Shown piece after piece: positions 45,731-57,057 of a DNA stretch of 64,000 nt. The notes below the pieces were generated by a model. The model searched no databases. It saw only the letters and a program-made list of their open reading frames with translations, and was not told the origin of the DNA. The translations under genes were made by a program, and so were the position numbers. How positions within the stretch are numbered: position 1 is the stretch's first letter; each line of letters opens with the position of its first letter. Source of the DNA: Amphibalanus amphitrite (taxonomy: Eukaryota; Arthropoda; Thecostraca; Balanomorpha; Balanidae); assembly GCF_019059575.1 (NCBI RefSeq), contig NW_024881627.1:620001-684000 (forward strand), written 5' to 3'.

Positions 45731-48700
45731 GGGTCTTTTGATTTGGCTGAAAATCGGTATACAGGGCCTCCTCGATGCGCTGATTCCGAAAATGTACCTC
45801 TTTAGGTTGGTATTTTGAACCGTTAACGAGTTAACGGCCAATTAACATTTTAACGGGAAACGGCGGGGTCTTTCGATTTGGCTGAAAATCGGTGTACAGG
45901 GCCTTCTCGATGCGCTGATTCCGAAAATGTACCTCTTTGGGGTGGTATTTTGCACCGTTAACGAGTTAACGACCAATTAACATTTTAACGGGAAACGGCG
46001 GGGTCTTTCGATTTGGCTGCAAATCAGTATACAGGGCCTCCTCGATGCGCTGATTACGAAAATGTACCTCTTTAGGGTGGTATTTTGCACCGTTAACGAG
46101 TTAACGACCAAATAAGATTTTAACGGGAAACGGCGGGGTCTTTCGATTTGGCTGAAAACCGGTATACAGGGCCTCCTCGATGCGCTGATTTCGAAAATGT
46201 GCCTCTTTGGGGTGGTTTTCTGCACCGTTAATGAGTTAACGATCCGTTAACATTTCAGCAGCATATATCGATTTCAGCAGCAAATTTTCGGGGTCTTTCG
46301 ATTTCGCTGAAAATCGGTAAACAGGGCCTCCTCGATGCGCTGATTCCGAAAATGTACCTCTTTGGGGTGGTATTTTGCACCGTTAACGAGTTAACGGCCA
46401 ATTAACATTTTAACGGGAAACGGCGGGGTCTTTCGATTTGGCTGAAAATCGATGTACGGGGCCTTCTCGATGCGCTGATTCCGAAAATGTGCCTCTTTGG
46501 GGTGGTATTTTAAACCGTTAACGAGTTAACGACCAATTAACCCGGCCGGGCCCGGGGGGTAATCCCAACCACCGCAGCCCGGGGGGGGGGCGTTTTTCGC
46601 CCCCCTGTCTAACTCCGTAAATAAGGGAGCTACGGAAACAAAAGCGATACCAAACGAAAGGTCCTTACGAGACGATTCTAATGCACCTAAACTTTTTGAC
46701 CTCAGGTCAATTTTCAAGGTCAGAGGTCAAGGTCAAAGGCCAAAACCGGCACATGTGTAGTGATCTCAAAGTAAGCCTTCTAGAGGACGGCAGGCTGCAT
46801 CAAACCGGCAAAATTGGGTGTCAAACGAAAGAAGAGAATCTGAGGATTCTAAAAATGTGCTCCAAATCAAAGGTCAAGGTCAAGGTCACGCTCAAAATTG
46901 ACCTCAAACTTGGCACTTTTTCACACATCTTGCGTGCTAACTTCCAAGATGTTTTGAAATGTTTTGAGGCTTATCAGTTCCCTATTTGTGGTTCATCTTA
47001 CGATACAAGGCTGCTCAAAGGTCAAGGTCACAGAAGAGTATCCCTGCTAGAGGCTATTTCACTGATTCAAGTTAGTAATAATAAATAAGACAATTTTGCC
47101 ATCCGGAAGCTCTAAATGAAGGCTTAGAGGAAAATAGATGCCAGATTCGTGATCAGCGGGTACAAATCCATCATAAACGACCTTTCATGTGTCAAGGTCA
47201 ACCAGAGGTCATTCGAGGTCACATGAGGTCAACATGAAAGTTGACCTTTTCCGAACAATATATATATCATTCGACGCGGCTTGACAAGGCGAATGCGATG
47301 GTACCACTGCCGTAGCTCTAGGACCATTTTTGTCGAAGTTATTTGCGAAAAACTAAAACCACATTTCGGGGTCGTTGACCTGACCTCTGACCTCAGGTCA
47401 CCAAAACTATTTTTCTATTTTTCTCTAGGTCAAACGCTACACAGCCGTGCTCGTAATTTGTCTTTATCTCTAAAACTCTATTTTTAGCAGCTATTTGAAG
47501 TTTGCGTCTGTGACGCCGATTTTTGCCGTGCAGGGGTCTAGAAAATTGGACCTTGTGACGTCATCAAGGGGGTTAGGTCCAAATTTTTTACTTCAGAAGA
47601 TGTCAAATTGATGGGAGAGCGTTCGGGAGTTATCGCAAATATTCGCCAGGGGGGGGGGGGCGAAAAACGCCCCCCCCGGGCCCGCGAGGGTTAACATTTT
47701 AACGGGAAACGACGGGGTCTTTTGATTTGGCTGAAAATCAGTATACAGGGCCTCCTCCATGCACTGATTACAAAAATGTACCTCTTTAGGGTGGTATTTT
47801 GCACCGTTAACGAGTTAACGACCAAATAAGATTTTAACGGGAAACGGCGGGGTCTTTCGATTTGGCTGAAAACCGGTATACAGGGCCTCCTCGATGCGCT
47901 GATTTCGAAAATGTGCCTCTTTGGGGTGGTATTTTGCACCGTTAACGAGTTAACGATCCGTTAACATTTCAGCAGCATATATCGATTTCAGCAGCAAATT
48001 TTCGGGGTCTTTCGATTTGGCTGAAAATCGGTTTACAGGGCCTCCTCGATGCGCTGATTCCGAAAATGTACCTCTTTGGGGTGGTATTTTGCACCGTTAA
48101 CGAGTTAACGGCCAATTAACATTTTAACGGGAAACGGCTGGGTCTTTCGATTTGGCTGAAAATCGGTGTACAGGGCCTTCTCGATGCGCTGATTCCGAAA
48201 ATGTACCTCTTTGGGCTGGTATTTTGCACCGTTAACGAGTTAACGACTAATTAACATTTTAACGGGAAACGGCGGGGTCTTTCGATTTGGCTGAAAATCA
48301 GTATACAGGGCCTCCTCGATGCGCTGATTACGAAAATGTACCTCTTTGGGGAAGTATTTTGCACCGTTACCGAGTTAACGACCAAATAACATTTTAACGG
48401 GAAACGGCGGGGTCTTTCGATTTGGCTGAAAACCGGTATACAGGGCCTCCTCGGTGCGCTGATTTCGAAAATGTGCCTCTTTGGGGTGGTATTTTGCACC
48501 GTTAACGAGTTAACGATCCGTTAACATTTAAGCAACATATATTGATTTGAGCAGCAAATTTGTTGGGTCTTTCGATTTGGCTTAAAATCAGTATACAGGG
48601 CCTACTCGATGCGCTGATTCCGAAAATGTACCTCTTTTGGGTGGTATTTTCGACTGTTAACGAGTTAACGGGAAACGGCGGGGTCTTTCGATTTGGCTGA

Positions 48701-48990
48701 AAAACGATATACAGGGCCTCCTCGATGCGCTGATTCCGAATATGTACCTCTTTGGGTTGGTATTTTGCACCGTTAACGAGTTAACGGCCAATTAACATTT
48801 TAACGGGAAACGGCGGGGCGGTCTTTCGATTTGGCTGAAAATCGGTGTACAGGGCCTTCTCGATGCGCTGATTCCGAAAATGTACCTCTTTGGGGTGGTA
48901 TTTTGCACCGTTAACGAGTTAACGACCCATTAACATTTTAACGGGAAACGGCGGGGTCTTTCGATCTGGCTGAAAATCAGTATACAGGGC
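45731..48990 (+). repeat. Direct array of ~134-bp monomers (left arm)
   Basis: About 16 units begin GGGGTCTTTCGATTTGGCTG, pass through ACAGGGCCTCCTCGATGCGC and ATGTACCTCTTT, and end with the CGTTAACGAGTTAACG palindrome and TTAACATTTTAACGGG. Spacers rich in CAGCAGCATAT/CAGCAGCAAATTT interrupt the array at about 46250, 47966 and 48526. The array is split by the piggyBac-like copy at 46541-47690. Minus-strand frames inside (repeating HIFEISASRRPC) are shadows of the monomer. Confidence 0.92.
46541..47690. mobile_element. piggyBac-like nonautonomous element, copy A
   Basis: It begins CCCGGCCGGGCCCGGGGGG; its other end, reverse-complemented, begins CCCTCGCGGGCCCGGGGGG. TTAA flanks it at 46537-46540 and 47691-47694. 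Sibling monomers read CCAATTAACATTTTAACG, which is the empty site with a single TTAA, so the 4-bp duplication is directly shown. Inside are a G-run/C-run hairpin (GGGGGCGTTTTTCGCCCCC), many AGGTCA/TGACCT half-sites, TATATCATTCGA (47264) and TGACGTCA (47556). No transposase is present. Confidence 0.88.
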
Positions 48991-50165
48991 CTCAGGGAAT
49001 CAGCGCATCGAGGAGACCCTGTACACCGATTTTAAGCCAAATCGAAAGACCCCCGAAAATTTGCTGCTGAATTCGATATATGCTGCTGAAATGTTAACGG
49101 ATCGTTAACTCGTTAACGGTGCAAAATACCACCCTAAAGAGGCACATTTTCGAAATTAACGCATCGATGAGGCCCTTTATACTGATTTTCAGCCAAATCG
49201 AAAGACCCGCCGTTTCCCGTTAAAATGTAAATTGGTCGTTAACTCGTTAACGGTGCAAAATACACCCAAAAGAGGTACATTTTCGGAATTAACGCATCGA
49301 GGAGGCCCTGTATACCGATTTGCAGCCAAATCGAAAGACCCCGCCGTTTCCCGTTAAAATGTTAATTTCTCGTTAACTCGTTAACGGTGCAAAATACTAT
49401 CCCAAAGAGGAACCTTTTCGGAATCAGCGCATCGAGGAGACCCTGTACACTGATTTTAAGCCAAATCGAAAGACCCCGAAAATTTGCTGCTGATATCGAT
49501 ATATGCTGCTGAAATGTTAACGGATCGTTAACTCGTTAACGATACAAAATACCACCCCAAAGAGGCACATTTTCGAAATCAGCGCTTCGAGAAGGCCCTG
49601 TATACTGATTTTCAGCCAAATCGAAAGACCCCGCCGTTTCCCGTTAAAATGTTAATTGGTCGTTAACTCGTTAACGGTGCAAAATACCACCCCAAGGAGG
49701 TACATTTTCGGAATCAGCGCATCGAGAAGGTCCTGTACACCGATTTTCAGCCAAATCGAAAGACCCCGCTGTTTCCCGTTAAAATGTTAATTAGCCGTTA
49801 ACTCGTTAACGGTGCAAAATACCAGCCCAAAGAGGTACATTTTCGGAATCAGCGCATCGAGGAGGCCCTGTATACCGATTTTTAGCCAAATCGAAAGACC
49901 CCGCCGTTTCGCGTTAAAATGTTAATTGGTCGTTAACTCGTTAACGGTGCAAAATACCACCCCAAAGAGGTACATTTTCGGAATCAGCGCATCGAGGAGA
50001 CCCTGTATACCGATTTTCAGCCAAATCGAAAGACCCCGCCGTTTGCCGTTAAAATGTTAATTCGTCGTTAACTCGTTAACGGTTTAAAATACCACCCCAA
50101 AGAGGTACATTTTCGGAATCAGCGCATCGAGGAGGCCCTGTAAACCGATTTTCAGCCAAATCGAG
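48991..50165 (-). repeat. Inverted array of the same monomer (right arm)
   Basis: From about 48991 the monomer reads in reverse complement (GAATCAGCGCATCGAGGAGG, then AGCCAAATCGAAAGACCCC). About nine units follow, with CAGCAGCA-type spacers near 49060-49100 and 49480-49520. Arms of unequal length suggest array expansion or contraction after the foldback formed. Confidence 0.9.
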
Positions 50166-50232
50166 AGACCCCGAAATATGCTGCTGTGAGGCTGATATTC
50201 GTTGCTGCTGAATTGACAGACGTCAGGACCCC

Positions 50233-50949
50233 GCGGACTGTGGCCGCCGGCCGCCGGCCAGCTGACCGGTGACCACACGGACGGTCGGTCAGTGTCTGAC
50301 ACGGAGACAGGGGGTCCCGCGGACACTGGGTGCGATAGTGACTGAATCTGACCAGTGGCAGTCCGTCGGTCCTGGGTCACTTGCGGCCACTGCAGTGGCC
50401 GCAGTGCACTGGTCAGAAATTTGAGACCAATACCTAATAGGCGATGTGAGGCCGAGAAAAGTGCTCAATGGTTACTGAACGTGAACAATGATCTTTGATC
50501 AGATATTGGTGATGCAACAGTTGGGCTTGCGGAAGGCATGCACTCAGCAAAAAATGGGGCGGGGGGCGGGGGGCAAACAATGTTTACTTTATGATGGTGG
50601 GAGAGGGGCCGATGTCGGGCAAAAGACATCTCCGTGGACCGGGATGATCCAAACATTGCGCATTCACTCGAAAATGTTCTTGTGCGAAAAGAAAAACCAG
50701 TACCGATGAAAGCGCTGTCAAACCGTCAGCTTATTTATTGGGAAAAAGAGAGACGTACTTTTTAACAGATCCTTTAAAAAGTGCTTTTTTAATTAGGATC
50801 ATCATGAAAAGTGGCTTGGAAAACAAATAAATTAGGTTATGAAGTGGCATAGCGTGCAGCTACAAACTGTGCAATCTTGTTGTTGGAAATTCGACCGTTT
50901 TGACAACCAACAAGGCGAAACTACCCGCCCTTAAGTGACCATCCCACCT
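50233..50949. other. Noncoding spacer
   Basis: GC-rich next to the foldback element, then AT-rich. No gene or defined repeat was recognised. Confidence 0.4.
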
Positions 50950-50953
50950 TTAA

Positions 50954-52321
50954 CCCTCGCCCCTCTGGGGTCTGCGTATAACACGCCCTACTGGGGGGGG
51001 GGGGCTCTTCATAGCCCCCCTCCTAATAACTCCGAAACTACTGGGTTGATCGTCAAAATTCAAACGGCTTCTGATAGCTCCGAAAAAAAAAACTGTCGAA
51101 CGATACCTAATTTCATTTACTTTGAGGTCACCGATGACGTCACAGGTCAGGTCAAAGTATAAATTATTAGTATTTTGGCTTGTTCATATTTTGGGCTCTG
51201 GCCGCCGTCTTACAGGTCAGATCAGGCTCATTTTTGGTTTACACACTCGTGAACAGATGCTTTAGATACTCTGAGGGTGCCAAACTTGCACTTTGATTTT
51301 CAGGTCAGGGTCAGGTCATCACAGGTCACGGAAATATTATATCATGCGTCGGTCACTTGACACGTGTTTTATGGTTCATTTAGGCCATAGATTTCGATTT
51401 TGATGTCGTTTGTGTCATTCGAGGTCATTTTGAGTTGAATTTAGCTTAGGTTAGGTCACTTTCAGGTCAAAAAGGTCAAATTTTGAAGTTTAAAATTTTC
51501 AACAACAAAGGTGTCTATTGGATGCAGTTTGAGCTCAGGAACATGATAATGCTATTTATATTGGTGTACGATGTCAAATACGTACTGAAAAATTTATTTA
51601 AGAAAATTATAATTTTGAATTTTTTGCAATAATGCGTATAATTTTTGAAGATATTTAGCTAAAACCTGCTAGAGTAAGCCATAAGCATATGTTCTATCAC
51701 ATATATTCCGTTTTTTTCGTAAAGTCAATTTTTTTTGAAAAAATATAAAAATACCTATAAATTTTGAATTTTATTATATGTAATTTTCGAAATTTTCGAA
51801 CTTTGGAATATCCGAGATGGCAGTTTGATAGCGCAGTCTATTTTGAGTCCTCTCATGCAAAGAAATCGGATCCAGCTTAAAAACTGAGCTCTTCGGAGCG
51901 ATTGCCGTGGTTCAATGTTTTGCGTCGAAATCGGCCGAACATGACGTCACTCTGACGCCATTGCCGGCCGACCTATGGTAGCTACGAAGCTCATATTTTG
52001 ACACAAGGTGTCAAATTGATGCAGCCGAAGGTACAGCCCACCGCTAAAGTAATGTAGGGTTTTACCAATCTCAACGGTTGGCTTTGACTGGCGATTGTTT
52101 AATGCGGAGTGATCGAAAAGAAGATGTCAATAGTTAAAGTTTCAGCTGCAAGGGTGACGATACATATAAGCTACATTAAAAGTTTCACTGTAGTCTGGCT
52201 AATCGTTCCTAAGTTTCAGAAGCAGAACATACCCATGACTGAAACCCCACATTACTTCTGCTGTGGACTGTACGGCGAGTTTGGCGTTGATACGTCAGGC
52301 GGTTACCCAGTGGGGCGCGGG
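50954..52321. mobile_element. piggyBac-like nonautonomous element, copy B (diverged)
   Basis: The left end CCCTCGCCCCTCTGGG follows TTAA (50950-50953). The proposed right end, reverse-complemented, is CCCGCGCCCCACTGGG and is followed by TTAA (52322-52325). A G-run/C-run hairpin lies just inside the left end, but the right side lacks one, so the right boundary is less sure. AGGTCA/TGACCT half-sites crowd 51120-51480, and TGACGTCA occurs near 51131 and 51943. The second half is AT-rich and unlike the other copies. Confidence 0.55.
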
Positions 52322-52417
52322 TTAACATTATATTTGAGTTGAGATAGCCAAATTGGGGTGGGGTCCTTGTCTCACAATCACCGGTTCCGGCACTCGCAAC
52401 ATCGATAAATGCCTTAA

Positions 52418-53460
52418 CCCTCGCCGGACCTATTGGTTTTCTACATACGCGCCGGCCGAGGGGGGGGGGGGGGGCGGGTACGACCCCCCCCCCCTCGCCG
52501 TTTCGCCCCTGGTGGAGCTAGCGCGTCGCGGAAAAAACGAGCGTGTGCGCCGTTACGAGACGCAGAGATTGGCACCCGATTTTAAGGTCCTAGGTCAACC
52601 GGTGACCTCTGAGGTCAGGTCAAGTGCCCCAGGGTACGGTTCAGTTTTTGGTGAATAACTTCGCAAAAAACGGCCGCAGAGCCGCGATTTTGGCAGCATC
52701 GTGTTCGCCTCGCTCAGGCGCGTCGAATGATATACTTTTTGTCCGGGTCAGGTCAACTTTGGGTGTTGACCTCAGGTCAAGGTCAGGTCAGCACCCCCAG
52801 GTCACGAAGTTGGTTGAAAGAGGTCATATCGCATATCATTCGATTCGGCAGGTCTTCCTGAGTCCATTGGTGGCTTTCTCGACTCGCTAGCTCAATTTGA
52901 TCAAGAGTTATTGACGAAAAACTAATATGACCTTGATGACGTCATAAATGACGTCACGCAAGGTCAACATTGCAAAAGTGACGCATCTAACCTTGCAAGG
53001 AGTGCATCAAATCATGATTCTGTGTGCTTGAGATAGTTGGAGATCGTTTCCGGCGCCAGAATAGCAGTTTTCATTTTTCCCCATTGACTTAGGTATAATG
53101 GTGAGGTTACGAAAATGACCTGACCTCATATGACCTTTAGGAAAAATCCGAGATATACAAGTTGTGAGACTCATAATGGATACTAGATCCTGCAAGTTTC
53201 ATTTCCCTGTGACATCTCCTCTGGCAGTGAGGGCGTTGCGAAGTTGCGACATCTGAAGACCGTGCAGAGGTTCACTTATGACGTCATAGGTCAGTGACCT
53301 GACCTGACCCAAAAATGCGGTTGGTGTCAAAAGATGCGGCTTGGATTAAAGGTCAGGTATGCCAAGTTTCAGCTCTCTATCGCCAGCGTGTTCGGAGCTA
53401 TCGCGAAAAAACCCTATGGGGGGGGCGGCACCCGCCCCCCCCCCCCTCGGCCGGCGAGGG
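52418..53460. mobile_element. piggyBac-like nonautonomous element, copy C
   Basis: The left end CCCTCGCCGG and the right end CCGGCGAGGG form the terminal inverted repeat. TTAA flanks it at 52414-52417 and 53461-53464. Long G-run/C-run hairpins lie just inside each end (about 52460-52498 and 53419-53448). By eye the interior holds about 20 AGGTCA or TGACCT half-sites, three TGACGTCA sites, TCGAATGATATA and TATCATTCGA. Open frames are broken and carry no transposase. It is about 97-98% identical by eye to the copy at 56023. Confidence 0.88.
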
Positions 53461-53464
53461 TTAA

Positions 53465-53836
53465 ATCGAGAATGCTTAATTTCAAAGTCGCAGCGCTTGG
53501 ATTCAGAGGGGCTAATGCATTTGAATGCCCCCTCTGAATTTGTACCCATCAGCGCAGATCTAGCTATTTTGAAATCGTGTACTAAAACCTTTGTAAAGAT
53601 GTGGTGGTATGTACCGCTTTGCGCGCAACATCTGTCGCACTTACCAAATTATTGCTTCCAAATGACGTCATAGGAACAGCAGAGGTCCCAAAAAATAAAC
53701 AAAAATAAAGTTTAATATCTCAAAAACCGGAGAATATTTTTCGGTGAAATTTGGTAAATGCTCATTTTTGCTCTTTCTGAACCATGTTACATCACTTTCA
53801 TGCCAATTCATTAACTTTTTTGAAGGTGGGAGGGTC
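53465..53836. other. Spacer between transposons
   Basis: Contains an inverted pair TTCAGAGGGG.../...CCCCTCTGAA at about 53501-53540 and AT-rich DNA. The inverted pair could be the remains of another small element, but no second end was identified. Confidence 0.35.
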
Positions 53837-53844
53837 CCCTTAAT

Positions 53845-54145
53845 CAGGGCTGCGGAGTCGGAGTCGGTGTCGGAGTCGGAGTCGGTCGGAGTCGACAGTT
53901 GTGACCGGAGTCGGAGTGGGAGTCGGAGTCGATTTTAGAAACCCGAGCCGGAGTCGGAGTCGGAGTCACCGAAAATCTGTCGACTCCGCAGCCCTGCTAG
54001 GTCTGCGGAGTCGGAGTCGGGAGTTGGAGTCGGTCGGAGTTGACAATTCGGCCCGGCGTCGGAGTCGGAGTCGGAGCTGGTTTTTGAAAACCGGAGTCGG
54101 AGTCGGAGTCGGAGTCGCCGAAAATCCATCGACTCCGCAGCCCTG
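53845..54145. mobile_element. Dimeric hAT-type MITE (GGAGTCGGAGTCGG)
   Basis: It begins CAGGGCTGCGGAGTCGGAGT and ends with the complement CGACTCCGCAGCCCTG. An exact 8-bp duplication CCCTTAAT flanks it (53837-53844, 54146-54153). It consists of two head-to-tail units: 53845-53996 ends in its own CGCAGCCCTG, and a second unit starts CTAGGTCTGCGGAGTCGG. GAGTCG hexamers fill both, which explains the Glu-Ser-Arg-type frames. CAGGGCTGCGGAGTCGG-type MITEs are known from many animal genomes. Confidence 0.85.
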
Positions 54146-54153
54146 CCCTTAAT

Positions 54154-56018
54154 GACAAAACTTCGTCACGGTAATACTACTGATAAAGACTTCAACCACT
54201 TATGTATTCAATTTGAAACGTGCATTGCTCTGTATGCTTTTTTTGTTATTTCGACGCTCGCCTGTGCCCAGACCGTCCTTGGCTAACGTTTATCAGCGTT
54301 TTGTCCATTATCTGCTTGAGGCTAGAATTTAAAGCGCCTCATTACGGAATAAGCGCACTGAATAAACGACTGTAAGACCAGACGACGATACAAATACCAT
54401 ATCATCAGATACTGCTATTATCACCAATAGCTAAATGTTAATTGCCTTGATATAATCAGAACTATTTGAAGGCAAACAAGGTCGTTTCTGAGCTGGTCTG
54501 CTCTAATCATGCTGTCAGATTATGCGTTTGGGCAGCTGAAACGTGCAAAAATGATACCATCTAATAGCAAAATGCCCCGGGAAATTCCAAAATGCACGCA
54601 CTAGGCAAAGTAATGCTAACCGTTTGTCTGAATCGTTCCACATTTCCATACTTTAGCAGCAGACGCTGGCGAATTATTGTGAAACGAGTTATAATCATGC
54701 AACTAAATATCATATTATGCAAATCAGCAGCACAACTTTGAAGACGGCATAATTGCATATAAATGCCTGGACCACCTTTGTGGGAGTGAATATATCCAGC
54801 TTATTATACTGCAGTTTATATCTGTGTTTATCTATTGCTCTGCGAAAGATATAGCTAAATGTTCTCAGTTTGTATGTGAATTTACATACCTATTCGTGGG
54901 CTGTAAAAAGCATTTATTATAAATTGTAGTGTGGCTTCGAGCGAGTCACGTCCGACCGGGTCACCAGTGCGCCCCCACCGGGCCGCACGCCGGGTCACCA
55001 GTCTGCTCCCTGCCAGTGTCGGAGGGTGGCGGCGCGCGAGCCCGGTGGTCCGACCTCCACCGTGGGAGCGGCCGCTCGCCATTACGGCCGATAGTGATGG
55101 AGCGCCACTGATGGAGACTGCCGCAGTGGGGGCCACCATTAGACAGCGTGCCACACGCAGACACTGCGCTTCAATTATGGACCCAATTGGCTAGCGGTGC
55201 GGTCGATAGAATGGTAGCAGTGGGTGGCTCCAATTCACAGGAGGAATTTATTGATTGAGTTGTGGGGTCAAGTTTAGGCATTAAATCATTGGTACCTATT
55301 TCTACATGACATAAGTGGTTTATGATTGCTTTGCTCTGGCGTCGATGATAATCAGAGTTATTGGTTCTTCAATGGCAGAGCGAAGCTAACCCATCATAAA
55401 ATCGGAGTATGTAGGTAGCAGTTGTTTGGTTTGAGGACCATACCCGTTTTCCAAGCACCTTGGGTTGTGAGTCATTCACTGATGTCATGTTCATGGAATG
55501 CCAAAAGTCGGCTCACACATGCGACCGGTGGCAGCGGCGAGCACTTTCCAAACATGTTTTCCCTGTGCGAACATGGTGTGATCTAAACTGAGGGAAACAT
55601 TTCAATGTCAACATGCACAATTACATGCTCCGCGCTGAAGTGGTCACATGTCATGTCGGACTTTTGGGGCGTAGCTTCTGTTTGATGATAAGATGATATG
55701 CAATGTGTCTGCAAACAGCATTGTATGTTTTCTGTTGATTTAGCTTGGCTGCTCACTTTGTCCTTCCGAGGGGAAGTGAAAAAGAAAAGCGGATTTGATT
55801 AAAAACAGCCTTACGTGTAGAGATTATAGTCGAGCGTTTTGATGATGACGATGCATTTCAACATTTTCCATTTTACGTACCATTTATTTACAAACATGCA
55901 GGTGTGTGAGTTCAGGAGGTACGGTAGTATCTTTTTTTTTGGGGGGGGGGGAGGATACGTGACACTGGACGACCATCCCCGGTGTCTATAAAAATGTCTA
56001 CTGCCTGGTGCAGGCATC
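54154..56018. other. Noncoding DNA
   Basis: Mostly AT-rich, with a GC island at about 54930-55100 and a T-run/G-run near 55932-55951. No gene, RNA or repeat with ends was recognised. Confidence 0.4.
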
Positions 56019-56022
56019 TTAT

Positions 56023-57057
56023 CCCTCGCCGGACCTATTGGTTTTCTACATACGCGCCGGCCGAGGGGGGGGGGGCGGGTACGACCCCCCCCTCGCCGTT
56101 TCGCCCCTGGTGGAGCTAGCGCGTCGCGGAAAAAACGAGCGTGTGCGCCGTTACGAGACGCAGAGATTGGTACCCGATTTTAAGGTCCTAGGTCAACCGG
56201 TGACTTCTGAGGTCAGGTCAAGTGCCCCAAGGTACGGTTCAGTTTTTGGTGAATAACTTCGCAAAAAACGGCCGCAGAGCGCCGATTTTGGCAGCATCGT
56301 GTTCGTCTCGCTCAGGCGCGTCGAATGATATACTTTTTTGTCCGGGTCAGGTCAACTTGGGGTGTTGACCTCAGGTCAAGGTCAGGTCAGCACCCCCAGG
56401 TCACGAAGTTGGTCGAAAGATGTCATGTCGCATATCATTCGATTCGGCAGGTCTTCCTGAGTCCATTGGTGGCTTTCCCGACTCGCTAGCTCAATTTGAT
56501 CAAGAGTTATTGACGAAAAACTAATATGACCTTGATGACGTCATAATTGACGTCACGCAAGGTCAACATTGCAAAAGTGACGCATCTAACCTTGCAAGGA
56601 GTGCATAAAATCACGATTCTGTGTGCTTGAGATAGTTGGAGATCGTTCCCGGCGCCAGAATAGCAGTTTTCATTTTTCCCCATTGACTTATAATGGTGAG
56701 GTCACGAAAATGACCTGACCTCATATGACCTTTAGGAAAAATCCGAGATATACAAGTTGTGGGACTCATAATGGATACTAGATCCTGCAAGTTTCATTTC
56801 CCTGTGACATCTCCTCTGGCAGTGAGGGCGTTGCGAAGTTGCGACATCTGAAGACCGTGCAGAGGTTCACTTATGACGTCATAGGTCAGTGACCTGACCT
56901 GACCCAAAAATGCGGTTGGTGTCAAAAGATGCGGCTTGGATCAAAGGTCAGGTATGCCAAGTTTCAGCTCTCTATCGCCAGCGTGTTCGGAGCTATCGCG
57001 AAAAAACCCTATGGGGGGGGGGGCGGCACCCGCCCCCCCCCCCTCGGCCGGCGAGGG
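56023..57057. mobile_element. piggyBac-like nonautonomous element, copy D
   Basis: The ends CCCTCGCCGG and CCGGCGAGGG match copy C, but the 4-bp duplication is TTAT (56019-56022 and 57058-57061) instead of TTAA. G/C-run hairpins, AGGTCA arrays, TGACGTCA sites and TCGAATGATATA are all retained, and the interior differs from copy C at only a few percent of positions by eye. High identity implies recent movement of this subfamily. No coding sequence is present. Confidence 0.88.

Larger units (their letters stand above)
45679..50223. mobile_element. Foldback/MULE-type element (4.5 kb) with tandem-repeat arms
   Basis: The ends are ACGTCTATCAATTCAGCAGC and, reverse-complemented, ACGTCTGTCAATTCAGCAGC. 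An exact 9-bp duplication CAGGACCCC flanks it at 45670-45678 and 50224-50232. Both arms are built from a ~134-bp monomer, direct in the left ~3.3 kb and inverted in the right ~1.2 kb, switching at about 48991. Long inverted repeats made of tandem units with 9-bp duplications are the architecture of Drosophila Foldback elements; 9-bp duplications also typify Mutator-like elements. There is no transposase. A piggyBac-like element is inserted at 46541-47690. Confidence 0.85.

Noticed and set aside
45977..48499. Repeated 82-codon minus-strand frames
   Set aside because: Each is a translation of the tandem monomer; similarity between them reflects DNA repetition, not a gene family.
45731..50165. 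Regularly spaced repeats considered as a CRISPR array
   Set aside because: Units are contiguous ~134-bp monomers with no unique spacers, the array inverts midway, and the ends and 9-bp duplication mark a transposon in eukaryotic DNA.
53744..54152. Glu-Ser-Val/Arg-Ser-Arg repeat peptide
   Set aside because: Caused by GAGTCG repeats in a dimeric hAT MITE with 8-bp target duplications.
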